Below are positions 16,715 through 25,048 of a stretch of DNA of 45,655 nucleotides, piece by piece. Every line of letters begins with the position of its first letter. The first letter of the stretch is position 1. Location: NCBI GenBank assembly GCA_964345235.1, contig CAYFQE010000010.1, positions 1 to 45,655 on the forward strand. Direction: 5' to 3'. This DNA comes from Scatomorpha sp964345235. GTDB lineage: Bacteria; Bacillota; Clostridia; Oscillospirales; Oscillospiraceae. Both the position numbers and the translations under genes were made by a program. The notes under the pieces are model-generated. The model did no database searches, was not told the DNA's origin, and saw only the letters and a program-made list of their open reading frames with translations.

Positions 16715-16715
16715 A

Positions 16716-16745
16716 AAAAGCGAAGAGCCTCGGCTCTTCGCTTTT
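16716..16745. terminator. Bidirectional terminator between convergent operons
   Basis: AAAAGCGAAGAGCC (16716-16729) is perfectly complementary to GGCTCTTCGCTTTT (16732-16745). Runs of A and T flank the GC-rich core on both sides. It serves malQ on the plus strand and the SLOG-gene operon on the minus strand. Confidence 0.92.
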
Positions 16746-16752
16746 ATATCTT

Positions 16753-17298
16753 TTATATTTTTATTATAACAGTTTCCAAACCCTTTCGTCTTGCGTAGTC
16801 TATCGTGTAGTTTGTGCCGCCCTTAAGTCCGGCGCTCACCGCAAGAAGCTTGTCCGACATATCCACCATATAGCGGTTTCTAAGTTGCATGCAAAAATTG
16901 TGGTAATTGGAAGAGAGAACGGTTTGGACTGCGCAGTGGGCTAGAATGTTGTTGTAGCGCTCTTTGAGCTCATACGTGGGCAGTGAGTTTGCCTGTCCTG
17001 CAAAGGGTATGGCGGCCTCCAAGATGATATCTCGCTTTTCGCGGGCCAGCCTTATTACCTCCTCGGCAAAATAGAAGTCACAACCTGCGGCCATGCCGCA
17101 GACAAAGCGCCTCACACCGTCGTCATAGAAAAGCCGCAGTTGCTCGGCAATCAGCTCTTTGAGCTCAATGCACCTGCTGTCGCTCTCGTCATATCCCCAA
17201 GGGAGTTTCTGAGGCCGGTGCCCCGTAAAGCAACAAGTGAACTCGGACTTGTAGTGCGGAAAGAGCTCCTTGCCGGAGCTTACAATAAGCTCGGGCAA
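16753..17298 (-). CDS. SLOG-superfamily protein, YpsA/DUF1273-like
   Basis: A 181-residue Rossmann-type protein of the SLOG (SMF/DprA-LOG) superfamily. CCFTGHRPQKLPWGYDE near residue 20, FVCGMAAGCDFYFAEEVI near 65-83 and DKLLAVSAGLKGGTNYTIDYARRKG near the end are typical of YpsA/DUF1273, which is thought to bind nucleotide-like ligands; YpsA affects cell division in some Firmicutes. The start is TTG 17298, one base after the stop of the DUF975 gene and behind GGAGAG. It is the last gene of the minus operon. No enzymatic activity can be assigned. Confidence 0.88.
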   Translation of the reverse strand: MPELIVSSGKELFPHYKSEFTCCFTGHRPQKLPWGYDESDSRCIELKELIAEQLRLFYDDGVRRFVCGMAAGCDFYFAEEVIRLAREKRDIILEAAIPFAGQANSLPTYELKERYNNILAHCAVQTVLSSNYHNFCMQLRNRYMVDMSDKLLAVSAGLKGGTNYTIDYARRKGLETVIIKI

Positions 17299-17299
17299 C

Positions 17300-18046
17300 T
17301 TACTCTCCGAATCCGCCGTAATTCTGATATCTGTCCGTGTAAGCGTAGTCTCGGTTTTGCTGTCTGTCGAAAGCCAATCTCATTTCGTAAAAGCCTGCGA
17401 GAGTCGTAACATAATAGGGCTGTACATAGATTGACACGGGGAAAAGCAGGCTTTTCAGTATAAACCAGAGTATAAAGCTGAGGTCCAAAACAAAGAGTTT
17501 GCCCTTGTATCCTTTCGTGAGCCTCTTGGATTCTCTTATGCAGTCCAAAACGCTCATGTGGGGATTGTCAATCAGCAGAAACGGAGCAAACCTATAGCGG
17601 TAGACGGCAATAATGCCGGGAACGAAGAGGAGAAGGGACCAGAGGAACACAAAAATACCCGTAACAATCTGCAACAGAAATACTTTTAAAAACATTTCAA
17701 AGCCGTCGAAAAGCATGCCGATGCTGTTCGGCTGTCTTCTAAAAACACTCATGCAAAAGATTATAAAACCGAAGCTCACAACGGAAAACATCATATTCAA
17801 GAGGAAAGTGAGAATTTCGGCGAAAAATCCGGTTTTATAAGAATACAGGAGCGTAGGCGCAAGGGCTTCTATGTCGCCGCTGATTATCCCCATCAATGCA
17901 CCCTTGGGGAAATTCAGGGAAAATACGAGTGCCGAAGATACAAGAGAAATAATCAAAAACACGAGTCCCATAAGATAGGGGCTGGTTTGAGATTGGCTCA
18001 TTGCCATTTTCGCTTCGCGCTTCAGCGTAGCTCTGTTGTAATTCAT
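17300..18046 (-). CDS. DUF975 family membrane protein
   Basis: A 248-residue polytopic protein with about five hydrophobic segments. The family-typical part is VPGIIAVYRYRFAPFLLIDNPHMSVLDCIRESKRLTKGYKGKLF: a Pro-Gly break, an Arg-Tyr-rich turn and the conserved SxxLMKGYK-like cytoplasmic helix. The N-terminal NYNRATLKREAK is also typical of DUF975. Function is unknown; these proteins are widespread in Firmicutes. The ATG at 18046 follows AAGGAGCG at good spacing. It sits between a DUF1294 gene (88 bp upstream) and the SLOG gene (1 bp downstream). Confidence 0.88.
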   Translation of the reverse strand: MNYNRATLKREAKMAMSQSQTSPYLMGLVFLIISLVSSALVFSLNFPKGALMGIISGDIEALAPTLLYSYKTGFFAEILTFLLNMMFSVVSFGFIIFCMSVFRRQPNSIGMLFDGFEMFLKVFLLQIVTGIFVFLWSLLLFVPGIIAVYRYRFAPFLLIDNPHMSVLDCIRESKRLTKGYKGKLFVLDLSFILWFILKSLLFPVSIYVQPYYVTTLAGFYEMRLAFDRQQNRDYAYTDRYQNYGGFGE

Positions 18047-18134
18047 GAAATTCGCTCCTTAACCTTAGAATTTAACTGATACCGACTTCAACTATAATTA
18101 TAGCAGAATTTTTCCGTGAGGGAAGAGAAAGACC

Positions 18135-18410
18135 TTATTTCGTCAAAAAGAAATAAGAGAAAACAGCGGCCTCTATAAAAATTATGACAGGGACAGCTAT
18201 ATAAAATGTGGGGTGCTTCGTCTTATGTCTGAAGTTCTTCATGCCGAAATAAACGCCGAGCCCGCCGCCCAGTAGGGCAAGAGAGAAAAACACCTTCTCG
18301 GGAACACGGCGCATGTTTCTCCTGGCAAGCTTTTTGTCGGTGCCCATGAGTATAAAGGCAATTAGATTTATAAGAACAAGATAAACGATAAGTCCGCTGC
18401 TTATTTCCAT
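18135..18410 (-). CDS. DUF1294 family small membrane protein
   Basis: A 91-residue protein with three hydrophobic helices. The family signature is FILMGTDKKLARRNMRRVPEKVFFSLALLGGGLGVYFGMKNFRHKTKHPTF, split between a basic loop (DKxxAxxxxxRxPE), the glycine-rich second helix (GGxxG) and the FRHKTKH loop. Function is unknown. The ATG at 18410 follows GGAGA at 7 nt, 15 bp after the phosphoesterase stop, so it is co-transcribed with it. Confidence 0.9.
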   Translation of the reverse strand: MEISSGLIVYLVLINLIAFILMGTDKKLARRNMRRVPEKVFFSLALLGGGLGVYFGMKNFRHKTKHPTFYIAVPVIIFIEAAVFSYFFLTK

Positions 18411-18425
18411 TAAAATTCTCCAAAA

Positions 18426-19523
18426 TTAAATATATTTCAGCTTGCCGCGGTAGAATCCGAGGACACCGTCTTTTTTCACATAGAAGCCCAAACTGCTGTT
18501 TTCTATAACAGAGAGGCGCTCGCCTTTATTTATTGCAAGATAGCAATATCCATAGTCGCGGGCTCTCAAGCTTCCGTTTTGGTCGCGATATAAAAAACTT
18601 TTTAAAATTTTTAAGTGCTCTCCGTTTTCACGGAGCCTCGCTTCAACAAAATCCCCGCCGTCCGAGAGCACATCAATTTTGTTCCTGCCCCAGCGCACAT
18701 AGCAGAAGTTTTCGCTTCCCTCACAGTTGTCAAGGGCTTCAGCTACGGGGAAGCTGTCGTATGATTCAAAGTCGAAGCTTCCGTCGGGGTTAATTATAAG
18801 GGCGTTGAGCTGACCCACGGGTATGAGCGAGCATCCGCCGTCTATGCTTATAATCTTACTCTCATAGTCGAAAAGCGGATTTGCGCAGGCAGAGCCCGTT
18901 CCGTAGAGCATAGAGGGAGTGTGTCCGACCACAAGCCATTTTGAAAACTTGTGTCCCTGATGCAGGTAAAAGTCATTTTTCATGCAGTCCCAAGAATCCC
19001 AAAACTCCTCAGGACCTGCCGGCAGACCGCCGTGCACAAAATCGGCCCTCTCCGTCCTTATTATTTGCGGGCAGGCTCTTATAAAATCGAGCTCGGGCTT
19101 GAAGTTTTTCTTTATAAACGGACGCACATCCGCAAAGCTCATATCCTCGTGGAGCTTAAGGCCCAGCTCTGCCGCCATCTGCGAAAGAAAGGAGCGGCCT
19201 TTTTCGCCTGCGGTGCTCAGCATGTAATACATAAGATATTTGTCCGACTGAGGTCGGGGATTGTCTATCTCATAGGTCCAGCTGTCGCAGTTGCCCTGAA
19301 GTGCATGGAGCTCATAGCTTTTTTGAAGCTCCATAAGATAGCGCAAAGTATCAAGGCTGTAGTCGCCCTTTTCCATAAAGTCTCCGACTACAATTATCAC
19401 ATCGTCGGGCCTTAAAGAAACAAGCTTTAAAAGCTCCTTTAAGTATGGAAGATTTCCGTGTATATCTGAAATTGCTATAATCCGCCGTCCTGAAAAGTCG
19501 TAATTTTCTATCCGCGCCTTCAT
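18426..19523 (-). CDS. Calcineurin-like metallophosphoesterase
   Basis: The protein belongs to the PPP/ApaH-like phosphoesterases with a dinuclear metal centre. Ordered motifs are AISDIHGN (D20, H22), VVGDFMEKGDYS, LQGNCDSW, FVHGGLP and VVGHTPSMLYG, then IISIDGGCS. The C-terminal 130 residues after GQLNALII form an extra beta-rich region, ending in SSLGFYVKKDGVLGFYRGKL, which looks like a small SH3-like domain. Its stop-start overlap of 4 bp with the upstream phosphatase-acetyltransferase gene implies translational coupling. The substrate could be a phosphoprotein or a nucleotide such as Ap4A and cannot be decided here. Confidence 0.9.
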   Translation of the reverse strand: MKARIENYDFSGRRIIAISDIHGNLPYLKELLKLVSLRPDDVIIVVGDFMEKGDYSLDTLRYLMELQKSYELHALQGNCDSWTYEIDNPRPQSDKYLMYYMLSTAGEKGRSFLSQMAAELGLKLHEDMSFADVRPFIKKNFKPELDFIRACPQIIRTERADFVHGGLPAGPEEFWDSWDCMKNDFYLHQGHKFSKWLVVGHTPSMLYGTGSACANPLFDYESKIISIDGGCSLIPVGQLNALIINPDGSFDFESYDSFPVAEALDNCEGSENFCYVRWGRNKIDVLSDGGDFVEARLRENGEHLKILKSFLYRDQNGSLRARDYGYCYLAINKGERLSVIENSSLGFYVKKDGVLGFYRGKLKYI

Positions 19524-20638
19524 AGGATTTCCTTTTCCATATATAAGAGATCCGAGGCGACTCCGGGATTTACGCCTTTTTTCTCATAGTCGAGGTGAAG
19601 GTAAAAGCCTATGGCGTTTTCGTTTGTGACAGCCACATTGAGAGAGCAGATTTTTAAGCCTCTCTCTTTCATAAGCGCCTCGGCGGCTCCCATCAGTGTG
19701 CGGCCGAGCCCTGAATTTCTGTATTCGGGCTCCGTGTAAATAAGGGCAACCCTGCCGGCTTCGGGCTTTTCGGTTTCGAACATCAGCTCCAAAACACCCA
19801 TTTTTTTGCCGTTTAAATAGGGCACCAAAACAGAGTCGGGGTCTTTCTTCGAGCGCGACTGCGCGTTTATGAGATATATGCCAGCCCAAAAACCTTCCGT
19901 GTCTCCGTGAGCCTCAACCCAGCTTTTTCTATAGCAACTTGAATAGTATCTTCTGCCCTCATCGTTTTCAAGCGAGAGCGGAGAGAGAGTCATATCTGAG
20001 AGGTCTTGCTTTATCTTTTCGTGTGCCGAAGAGAGGCTTATAAGATGGGCATCGTCGTTATAGTAGTCAACGCTTATAACGCCGTTTTCCACCAAAATCC
20101 GCGTAACGGAGGTGTTGGCTCCGTGGGGAATCGAAAAATCTATGCTGTCACCCATATAAAGGCAGAGATAAGAGCGAATTAAAGCGCCGTGTGTAAAAGC
20201 GGCTATTGTTTTGCCGGGTTTTTGCTCAGCCATGCTCAAAAGAAAGCCTTTCATCCTTAGAGCGGCATCTCTGTAGCTCTCTGCGCCCTCGGGAGCCCAC
20301 GCTAAAGGGTTGGTTCTAAAAAGTTCGGTCTGCTCAAAATCGACATGCCTTAAGTAGGGCCATGAACGAGATTCCCAAGTCCCCATGTTGAGCTCCCTTA
20401 AAACTTCGGTTTTCTGTATTTTAAGAGCTCTCGGCTCCGCCAAAGCCTCGGCAGTCTTAACGGCTCTGATTAGGTCGCTCGAATAAATCTCGTCTATGTG
20501 CACATCCCGAAACCGCTCTCTCAGACTTTCAAGCTGGGCTTTCGAGTCTTTTAAAAGCGGCATATCCCAATGTCCCTGGGCTCTGCGGTAGTAGTTTCCG
20601 AGAGCCTCTGCGTGTCTGATCAAATAAATTTCGGTCAA
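19520..20638 (-). CDS. Histidine phosphatase-GNAT acetyltransferase fusion
   Basis: Residues 1-200 are a phosphoglycerate-mutase-like histidine phosphatase: IYLIRHAEALGN (R8, H9), SDLIRAVKTAEAL, E in LNMGTWESR, and AAFTHGALIRSYL with the second His. Residues from about 230 to 372 are a GNAT acetyltransferase: VALIYTEPEYRNSGLGRTLMGAAEALM is the acetyl-CoA loop (RxxGxG) and NENAIGFYLHLDYEKKG the late motif. I use TTG 20638, behind AAGGAGC, giving 372 residues. The frame is open further upstream to 20779, but that part is AT-rich and unlike either family. It is the first gene of the minus operon. The pairing of domains is unusual; substrates are unknown. Confidence 0.88.
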   Translation of the reverse strand: MTEIYLIRHAEALGNYYRRAQGHWDMPLLKDSKAQLESLRERFRDVHIDEIYSSDLIRAVKTAEALAEPRALKIQKTEVLRELNMGTWESRSWPYLRHVDFEQTELFRTNPLAWAPEGAESYRDAALRMKGFLLSMAEQKPGKTIAAFTHGALIRSYLCLYMGDSIDFSIPHGANTSVTRILVENGVISVDYYNDDAHLISLSSAHEKIKQDLSDMTLSPLSLENDEGRRYYSSCYRKSWVEAHGDTEGFWAGIYLINAQSRSKKDPDSVLVPYLNGKKMGVLELMFETEKPEAGRVALIYTEPEYRNSGLGRTLMGAAEALMKERGLKICSLNVAVTNENAIGFYLHLDYEKKGVNPGVASDLLYMEKEIL

Positions 20639-20955
20639 TTTTAGCTCCTTTTTTAGGCCGGAAAATATTATTTTTTTAATTATATTATATTTTATCAAAA
20701 TAATAAAGCTCCCAAATCCCAAAGGATAGGCGCAAAACCGCATTTTTACAAGGAGTTTACAGTTAAAAAACATAAACAAGTATTAGCGCCAACTCGAACT
20801 TTTAAATAAAACACGAACCGAAGCGTAAAAAACAAGCCTTTCAGCTCACATATCTCTGATGTTGCCAAAGTCCGCCGCAGTTGACCGCTTTTGAGTTTTA
20901 AGATATAATAAAGAACCAAAATCTGCTTCATTTCGGCATAAAAAAGAGGTGTCTG
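20639..20955. other. Divergent intergenic region with csaB promoter
   Basis: The region separates the minus operon from the long plus operon. It holds the csaB promoter (20881-20909) and a very AT-rich block (20665-20705) with TATAAT-like sequences on the minus strand that probably drive the phosphatase-acetyltransferase operon; I could not pick a convincing -35 there. No gene or RNA structure is supported. Confidence 0.6.
20881..20909 (+). promoter_or_regulatory. Promoter of the csaB-to-phosphatase operon
   Basis: TTGACC (20881-20886), 17 nt, TATAAT (20904-20909), 47 bp before the csaB ATG. It is near consensus and the best promoter candidate for the roughly 12.8-kb operon that follows. Confidence 0.75.
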
Positions 20956-22059
20956 ATGGGCAAAAAAACTGAGAATAAAAAAGCGAATATTCTGATAAGC
21001 GGAGACTATGGAGAGGGAAACATAGGCGATGAAATCATACTTTCAGAGCTTGTGAAGCTTCTTTCAAATGCGTTCCCCGAAGCAGGGCTGTCGGTCATAA
21101 CAAAAAAACCCGAGACAACTTTCGCTTTGGGTGTCGATGCCGTTCAGGCGAAAAGTCCTCTCAGGGTTCGCGTCGCTTTCGAAAAAGCGGATGTAATGGT
21201 GGTGGCCGGAGGCGTAATGCTCGAGAATATGCTCCTCAACAAGAGCTTAGAGAGCTATCTGCAGCTGCTGGGACTGGCAAAACAGAAAGAAACTTCCATT
21301 TTCATGCACTCGTTTTCAATAAGCCCGCTACTCAAAAGCCGCGAGCGCAAAAAGCTGAGCTCGGACATAGTGAGCAATGCAAGCTTCATATCGCTAAGAG
21401 ACAGAGAGAGCTACGAGTGGGTTTTAGACTCCGGCTTTGAAGATAAAGAGCTTTATCTTATGAGCGACTTGGCTCTTTCGTTGGAGCCTGTTAAAACAGG
21501 CACTGTGCCCAAAAAGAAGAAAAGACCGTATGCCACATTCTGCCTCAAAGAAAGCGAGAACACGCAGAGAGAGCTAAAAGAGCTCAAAAAGTTTGCCAAG
21601 CGCCTTTATGAAGAGGAGGGACTCGGGATTCTCCTTGTTTCACTTGCGGCGGAAGACAAAAGAATCGAGAAAATGTTCTGCGATGCCCTCATCGAAGAGA
21701 GAGTTCCGCACATCAGCCTTGGCGACGGCATGGCTTACGAAGATGTCGCTTCGATAATCTCTCAAAGCGAATTTGTCCTATCCGAAAGACTTCACGGGCT
21801 TGTGTTCGCCGCCCTCGGCGGAGCGCGGGCTTTAGGTCTCAGCAACAAAGACAAGATAAAAGAATTTGCATTCGAAATGTCCTATCCGCTCCAAAACGGC
21901 AAAACGGCTGCGGCGGATACGCTCTTCGATAGCTATAAAAAGCAGAAAGAAGAATTTTCAAAAGAAAGTTCAATGCAGAGGCTCCGCGAGCTTCGTGAAA
22001 TAAATGCACGAGTAAACAATGCTTTTATCGAAGCTGTAGGAAGGGAGCTTTCGCTATGA
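20956..22059 (+). CDS. csaB: Polysaccharide pyruvyl transferase CsaB
   Basis: CsaB adds a ketal-linked pyruvate to a secondary cell-wall polymer, which lets SLH-domain proteins bind. The 367-residue protein shows the family opening ILISGDYGEGNIGDE, the VVAGGVMLENM segment, SLRDRESYEWV, and near the end SEFVLSERLHGLVFAALGGARALGLSNKDKI, the conserved ERLHG motif. It begins a long operon and overlaps the next gene by 4 bp (ATGA). The RBS is AAGAGG, 5 nt before the ATG. No SLH-domain protein is in the window, so the acceptor polymer and its clients lie elsewhere. Confidence 0.92.
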   Translation: MGKKTENKKANILISGDYGEGNIGDEIILSELVKLLSNAFPEAGLSVITKKPETTFALGVDAVQAKSPLRVRVAFEKADVMVVAGGVMLENMLLNKSLESYLQLLGLAKQKETSIFMHSFSISPLLKSRERKKLSSDIVSNASFISLRDRESYEWVLDSGFEDKELYLMSDLALSLEPVKTGTVPKKKKRPYATFCLKESENTQRELKELKKFAKRLYEEEGLGILLVSLAAEDKRIEKMFCDALIEERVPHISLGDGMAYEDVASIISQSEFVLSERLHGLVFAALGGARALGLSNKDKIKEFAFEMSYPLQNGKTAAADTLFDSYKKQKEEFSKESSMQRLRELREINARVNNAFIEAVGRELSL

Positions 22060-22763
22060 TAAATACTGCCATTGTGTCCTGTGGCGCAGGCGGTTTTCAA
22101 ATACAGTGTGTCCTCGACTCTATCTTCTTTAAAGAGCTTAAGAACATAGAGCTTTCGGCAGTTATAGTCAGCCAAAAAAACAGCCGCGCCCGCGAGAGAG
22201 CCGCGCACGCAGGCGTACCGACCTATCTTGTTGATAGGGAGCTCTTCCCCAATGAAGCCAGCTTCACGCTGGCGATACTCAACAAATTGGCCGATTTAGA
22301 TGTCGAGCTTGTCATAATGCCCGGCGCCGGCGCAAAAATAGCGCCCAGCTTGGCCTGCGCCTTTGCAGGTAAGATAATAGCCACAAGGCACAGTCTCTAT
22401 CCGGCATTTTCAAACTATTCCGAAGATGAGAGCGTCAAACAAAGCTTGGAAATGGGTCTCAAGCTTAGCGGTAGCACGGTTTTCGTGCCCGATAGAGAGG
22501 GAAATGTCGGCAAAATCCTATATCAAAGCGCAATTCCGGTTTTAAAAGACGACAACGCAGACACTCTTTTACACAGAATCTTAGACGAGGCCGAAAGCGA
22601 GATACTTTTACAGGCTATAAGAGATTACTGCGAGAGCTTGGCTTCCGAAAATGCGGAAAAAGAAGCCGAAGAAGATGCAAAAGAAAGTGCCGCAGAGCTT
22701 AAACCCGAAGCTTCCGATGAGGCGGAGCCTGAGGATAAGGCAAAAGAGGAAACAAATGACTGA
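22056..22763 (+). CDS. PurN-like formyltransferase-fold protein lacking catalytic residues
   Basis: The first 185 residues follow the glycinamide ribonucleotide transformylase fold: an N-terminal Rossmann part (IVSCGAGGFQIQCVLDSIF, VIVSQKNSRARERAAHAGVPTYLVD), the SLxPAF loop, GLKLSGSTVFVP and ILYQSAIPVLKDDNADTLLHRI. The E. coli PurN catalytic residues Asn106, His108 and Asp144 align by eye with Ala109, Arg111 and Asn150, so transformylase activity is unlikely. After residue 190 comes an acidic Glu/Ala/Lys tail that looks disordered. It overlaps csaB and miaA by a few bases each and so is made together with them. I infer a ligand-binding or regulatory role; the true function is unknown. Confidence 0.8.
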   Translation: MINTAIVSCGAGGFQIQCVLDSIFFKELKNIELSAVIVSQKNSRARERAAHAGVPTYLVDRELFPNEASFTLAILNKLADLDVELVIMPGAGAKIAPSLACAFAGKIIATRHSLYPAFSNYSEDESVKQSLEMGLKLSGSTVFVPDREGNVGKILYQSAIPVLKDDNADTLLHRILDEAESEILLQAIRDYCESLASENAEKEAEEDAKESAAELKPEASDEAEPEDKAKEETND

Positions 22764-23712
22764 TTTTAAGCTTCTGGTCATAAGCGGACCGACAGCCTCG
22801 GGAAAAACGGAGCTGGGGATTCGCCTGGCTGAAGCGTTAAACGGAGAGATTATATCTGCCGACTCAATGCAGATATATAAAGGGCTCGATGTCGGCACAG
22901 CCAAGCCCACAAAAGAAGAGCAGGCGAGAGCTAAGCATCACCTTATAGACATACTCGAGCCGCATGAGAGCTATTCCGTGGCGGCTTTCTTAAAAGATGC
23001 CGAAGCAGTGAGCGAAGACATAATAAAAAGAGGCAAGCTTCCCATAGTGGTCGGAGGCACATGGCTCTATATCGATTCCCTGCTCAAGGGCAGGGAATTT
23101 TCACAGGAGGGCAGCGAGGAGCTTCGCCGCCGAACCCGACAGGAGCTCGAGGAGCGCTACGAAGAGATTGGCGGCGTGGGAATGCTCGAAGAGCTTGAAA
23201 AGTTTGACCCCGAGAGGGCCGACCGGCTCTCTCCCAACGACAAAAAACGCATTGTGCGGGCCTATGAGTTTTTCCTTCTCACGGGCAAATCTTTAACTCA
23301 GTTCGACAAAGAGAGCCAAAAGCGAGAGAGCAAATTCAAGTCGCTTTGCTTTGCTCTCGGCTTTAAAGAACGAAAAACACTCTACGAGCGCATAGAGCGC
23401 AGAGTAGAGAAAATGCTTAAAGAGGGCATTTTGGAAGAGGCCAAATACCTCATGAGCCTAAATCTTCCCCAAAACGCAGGCGCAATGCAGGCAATAGGCT
23501 ATAAGGAGCTCTTCCCCTATCTAAAGGGCGAATGTTCTTTAGATGATGCCGAAGCGGAGCTCAAGAAAAACTCGAGAAGATACGCCAAACGCCAGCTCAC
23601 CTTTATGAGAGCCGCCGAGAACTTAAATTGGATTGAGTTTAACGAGGAGCCCGACATGGACTTTGCCGTGTGCGAGGCGCTTTCAATAATAGAGAAAGAG
23701 AAATTCTTATAA
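22756..23712 (+). CDS. miaA: tRNA dimethylallyltransferase MiaA
   Basis: MiaA transfers dimethylallyl from DMAPP to A37 of tRNAs that read UNN codons, giving the substrate of MiaB (2294-3706). The 318-residue protein has the P-loop GPTASGKT (11-18), the SADSMQIYKGLDVGTAKP substrate motif, PIVVGGTWLYIDSLLKG and the late GAMQAIGYKEL plus RRYAKRQLTFMR. The frame is open from 22651, but ATG 22756 fits the family start, has AAAAGAGGA upstream and overlaps the previous stop by 8 bp. The yggS gene begins 4 bp after its stop. Confidence 0.97.
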   Translation: MTDFKLLVISGPTASGKTELGIRLAEALNGEIISADSMQIYKGLDVGTAKPTKEEQARAKHHLIDILEPHESYSVAAFLKDAEAVSEDIIKRGKLPIVVGGTWLYIDSLLKGREFSQEGSEELRRRTRQELEERYEEIGGVGMLEELEKFDPERADRLSPNDKKRIVRAYEFFLLTGKSLTQFDKESQKRESKFKSLCFALGFKERKTLYERIERRVEKMLKEGILEEAKYLMSLNLPQNAGAMQAIGYKELFPYLKGECSLDDAEAELKKNSRRYAKRQLTFMRAAENLNWIEFNEEPDMDFAVCEALSIIEKEKFL

Positions 23713-23716
23713 AAAT

Positions 23717-24400
23717 ATGAACGGAAAAGTTGCGGAGAATTTAAAAAGAATAAAAGAGCGTGCGCTCATAGCCTCTAACGGCAGAGAGGTACATGTTCTC
23801 GCCGCTTCGAAGCAGAAAGAAAGCGCGCTCATTCGCGAGGCAATAGATGCCGGAGTGTGGGCCTGCGGAGAAAACAGGGTGCAGGAACTTCTTCAAAAAA
23901 AGCGCGAGGGCGCCTACGAGGGCTCAAGGCTCCATTTCATCGGCAATCTTCAGTCAAACAAGGTAAAAGACATTGTGGGAGAGTGCGATTTAATCGAGTC
24001 GGTTTCGAGCGAAAGGCTCTTAAGGCGCATATCGAGGCGAGCTGAAGAGCTCGGAATTGTTCAGGATATTCTGCTTCAGGTCAACATTGGAAAAGAAGAG
24101 AGCAAGGGCGGCTTTTTAAAGGAGGAAATTCCCGCGGCTTTGGAGCTTGCCGGCGAGCTTAAAGGAATTTATGTGAGAGGCATTATGGCCATACCTCCGC
24201 CGCTTGAGGAAAATGCAGAAAAATCACCTTTTTTTGAGGAAATGTACGAGCTTTTTGTTGACAGCGGCCGAAAAAGATATAATAATGTGTCTATGGATTT
24301 TTTATCCATGGGCATGAGCCAAGATTTTGAACTTGCAATACGAAACGGCGCGAACATAGTCCGCGTTGGCAGTGCCATTTTTGGAGAGAGAAAATACTGA
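23717..24400 (+). CDS. yggS: Pyridoxal-phosphate homeostasis protein (YggS/PLPBP)
   Basis: A PLP-binding, non-enzymatic alanine-racemase-fold protein that buffers PLP. The 227-residue chain has LAASKQKESALIREAIDAGVWACGENRVQEL with the PLP lysine in SKQK, FIGNLQSNKV, IESVSSERL, LLQVNIGKEESKGG and the phosphate-binding end LSMGMSQDFELAIRNGANIVRVGSAIFG. In Firmicutes it is typically located just before sepF, as here, but whether it acts in division is not established. Confidence 0.96.
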   Translation: MNGKVAENLKRIKERALIASNGREVHVLAASKQKESALIREAIDAGVWACGENRVQELLQKKREGAYEGSRLHFIGNLQSNKVKDIVGECDLIESVSSERLLRRISRRAEELGIVQDILLQVNIGKEESKGGFLKEEIPAALELAGELKGIYVRGIMAIPPPLEENAEKSPFFEEMYELFVDSGRKRYNNVSMDFLSMGMSQDFELAIRNGANIVRVGSAIFGERKY

Positions 24401-24451
24401 TTTTGGCCCGAAGGCATAGACCGAGGTCATTTTATAGAAGGAATGATATAA

Positions 24452-24997
24452 TTGGGACTATTTGACGAACTCAAGAGACTTACAAGACCATACGAAGAAG
24501 ACGACGATTTTTTTGATGAGGCCGACACTCCGGCGCCTATAGAAGGCGGATCCGGATTTTTCGGACGCCCCGAGCGCCAGAGCTTTTTTGCGGAAGAGAA
24601 CTTAGACGAACAGGATATGATGATGGACGAGCCCCCTCCTCCTTTGAGAATCAGACAGGAGAGTCGCAGGGAAAGAAAACAAAAAGCCGCCCCCTCGTTC
24701 GGCGGCGGCAGAGGACAAAAAGTAGTCCTTATAACTCCCATGCACTTTGAGGACGGAACGGGAATCGCCAATCACTTAAAAGACGGCAACACCGTTATTA
24801 TGAATATCGAAAATACAGACAAGGGAACAGCCAGGAGAATGCTCGATTTTCTCTCGGGCGTTGCCTATACCTTGGGCGGAAAGATTCAAAAGGTTTCGGG
24901 TAGCATCTTCCTCATTATGCCCCACAACGCCGATGTGCTCGACGAAGTGGTGATGGGCCAGTTTTCCTCGGAGGGAAGTAACGGCTACAGCTTTTAA
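24452..24997 (+). CDS. sepF: Cell division protein SepF
   Basis: SepF anchors FtsZ to the membrane in Gram-positives and helps align Z-ring filaments. The 181-residue product has the N-terminal amphipathic membrane helix (MGLFDELKRLTRPYEED), an acidic Pro-rich linker (residues 15-85) and the C-terminal SepF/DUF552 domain: VVLITPMHFEDGTGIANHLKDGNTVIMNIENTD, split over two strands and a helix, then the ARRMLDFLSGVAYTLGGKIQKVSGSIFL part. The start is TTG 24452, behind AAGGAATG. divIVA follows after 51 bp, the standard Firmicutes order. Confidence 0.95.
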   Translation: MGLFDELKRLTRPYEEDDDFFDEADTPAPIEGGSGFFGRPERQSFFAEENLDEQDMMMDEPPPPLRIRQESRRERKQKAAPSFGGGRGQKVVLITPMHFEDGTGIANHLKDGNTVIMNIENTDKGTARRMLDFLSGVAYTLGGKIQKVSGSIFLIMPHNADVLDEVVMGQFSSEGSNGYSF

Positions 24998-25048
24998 CAA
25001 ATTAATTGTTTAAAATATAAGCTACTAAGATTAGAAAGGGATGAAATT

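Noticed and set aside
20639..20779. 47-residue N-terminal extension of the phosphatase-acetyltransferase
   Set aside because: AT-rich, hydrophobic and unlike the family; TTG 20638 has AAGGAGC upstream and starts right at the phosphatase motif.
22651..22755. 35-residue extension of MiaA
   Set aside because: It is the shifted-frame reading of the acidic tail of the PurN-like gene; family homology starts at ATG 22756.
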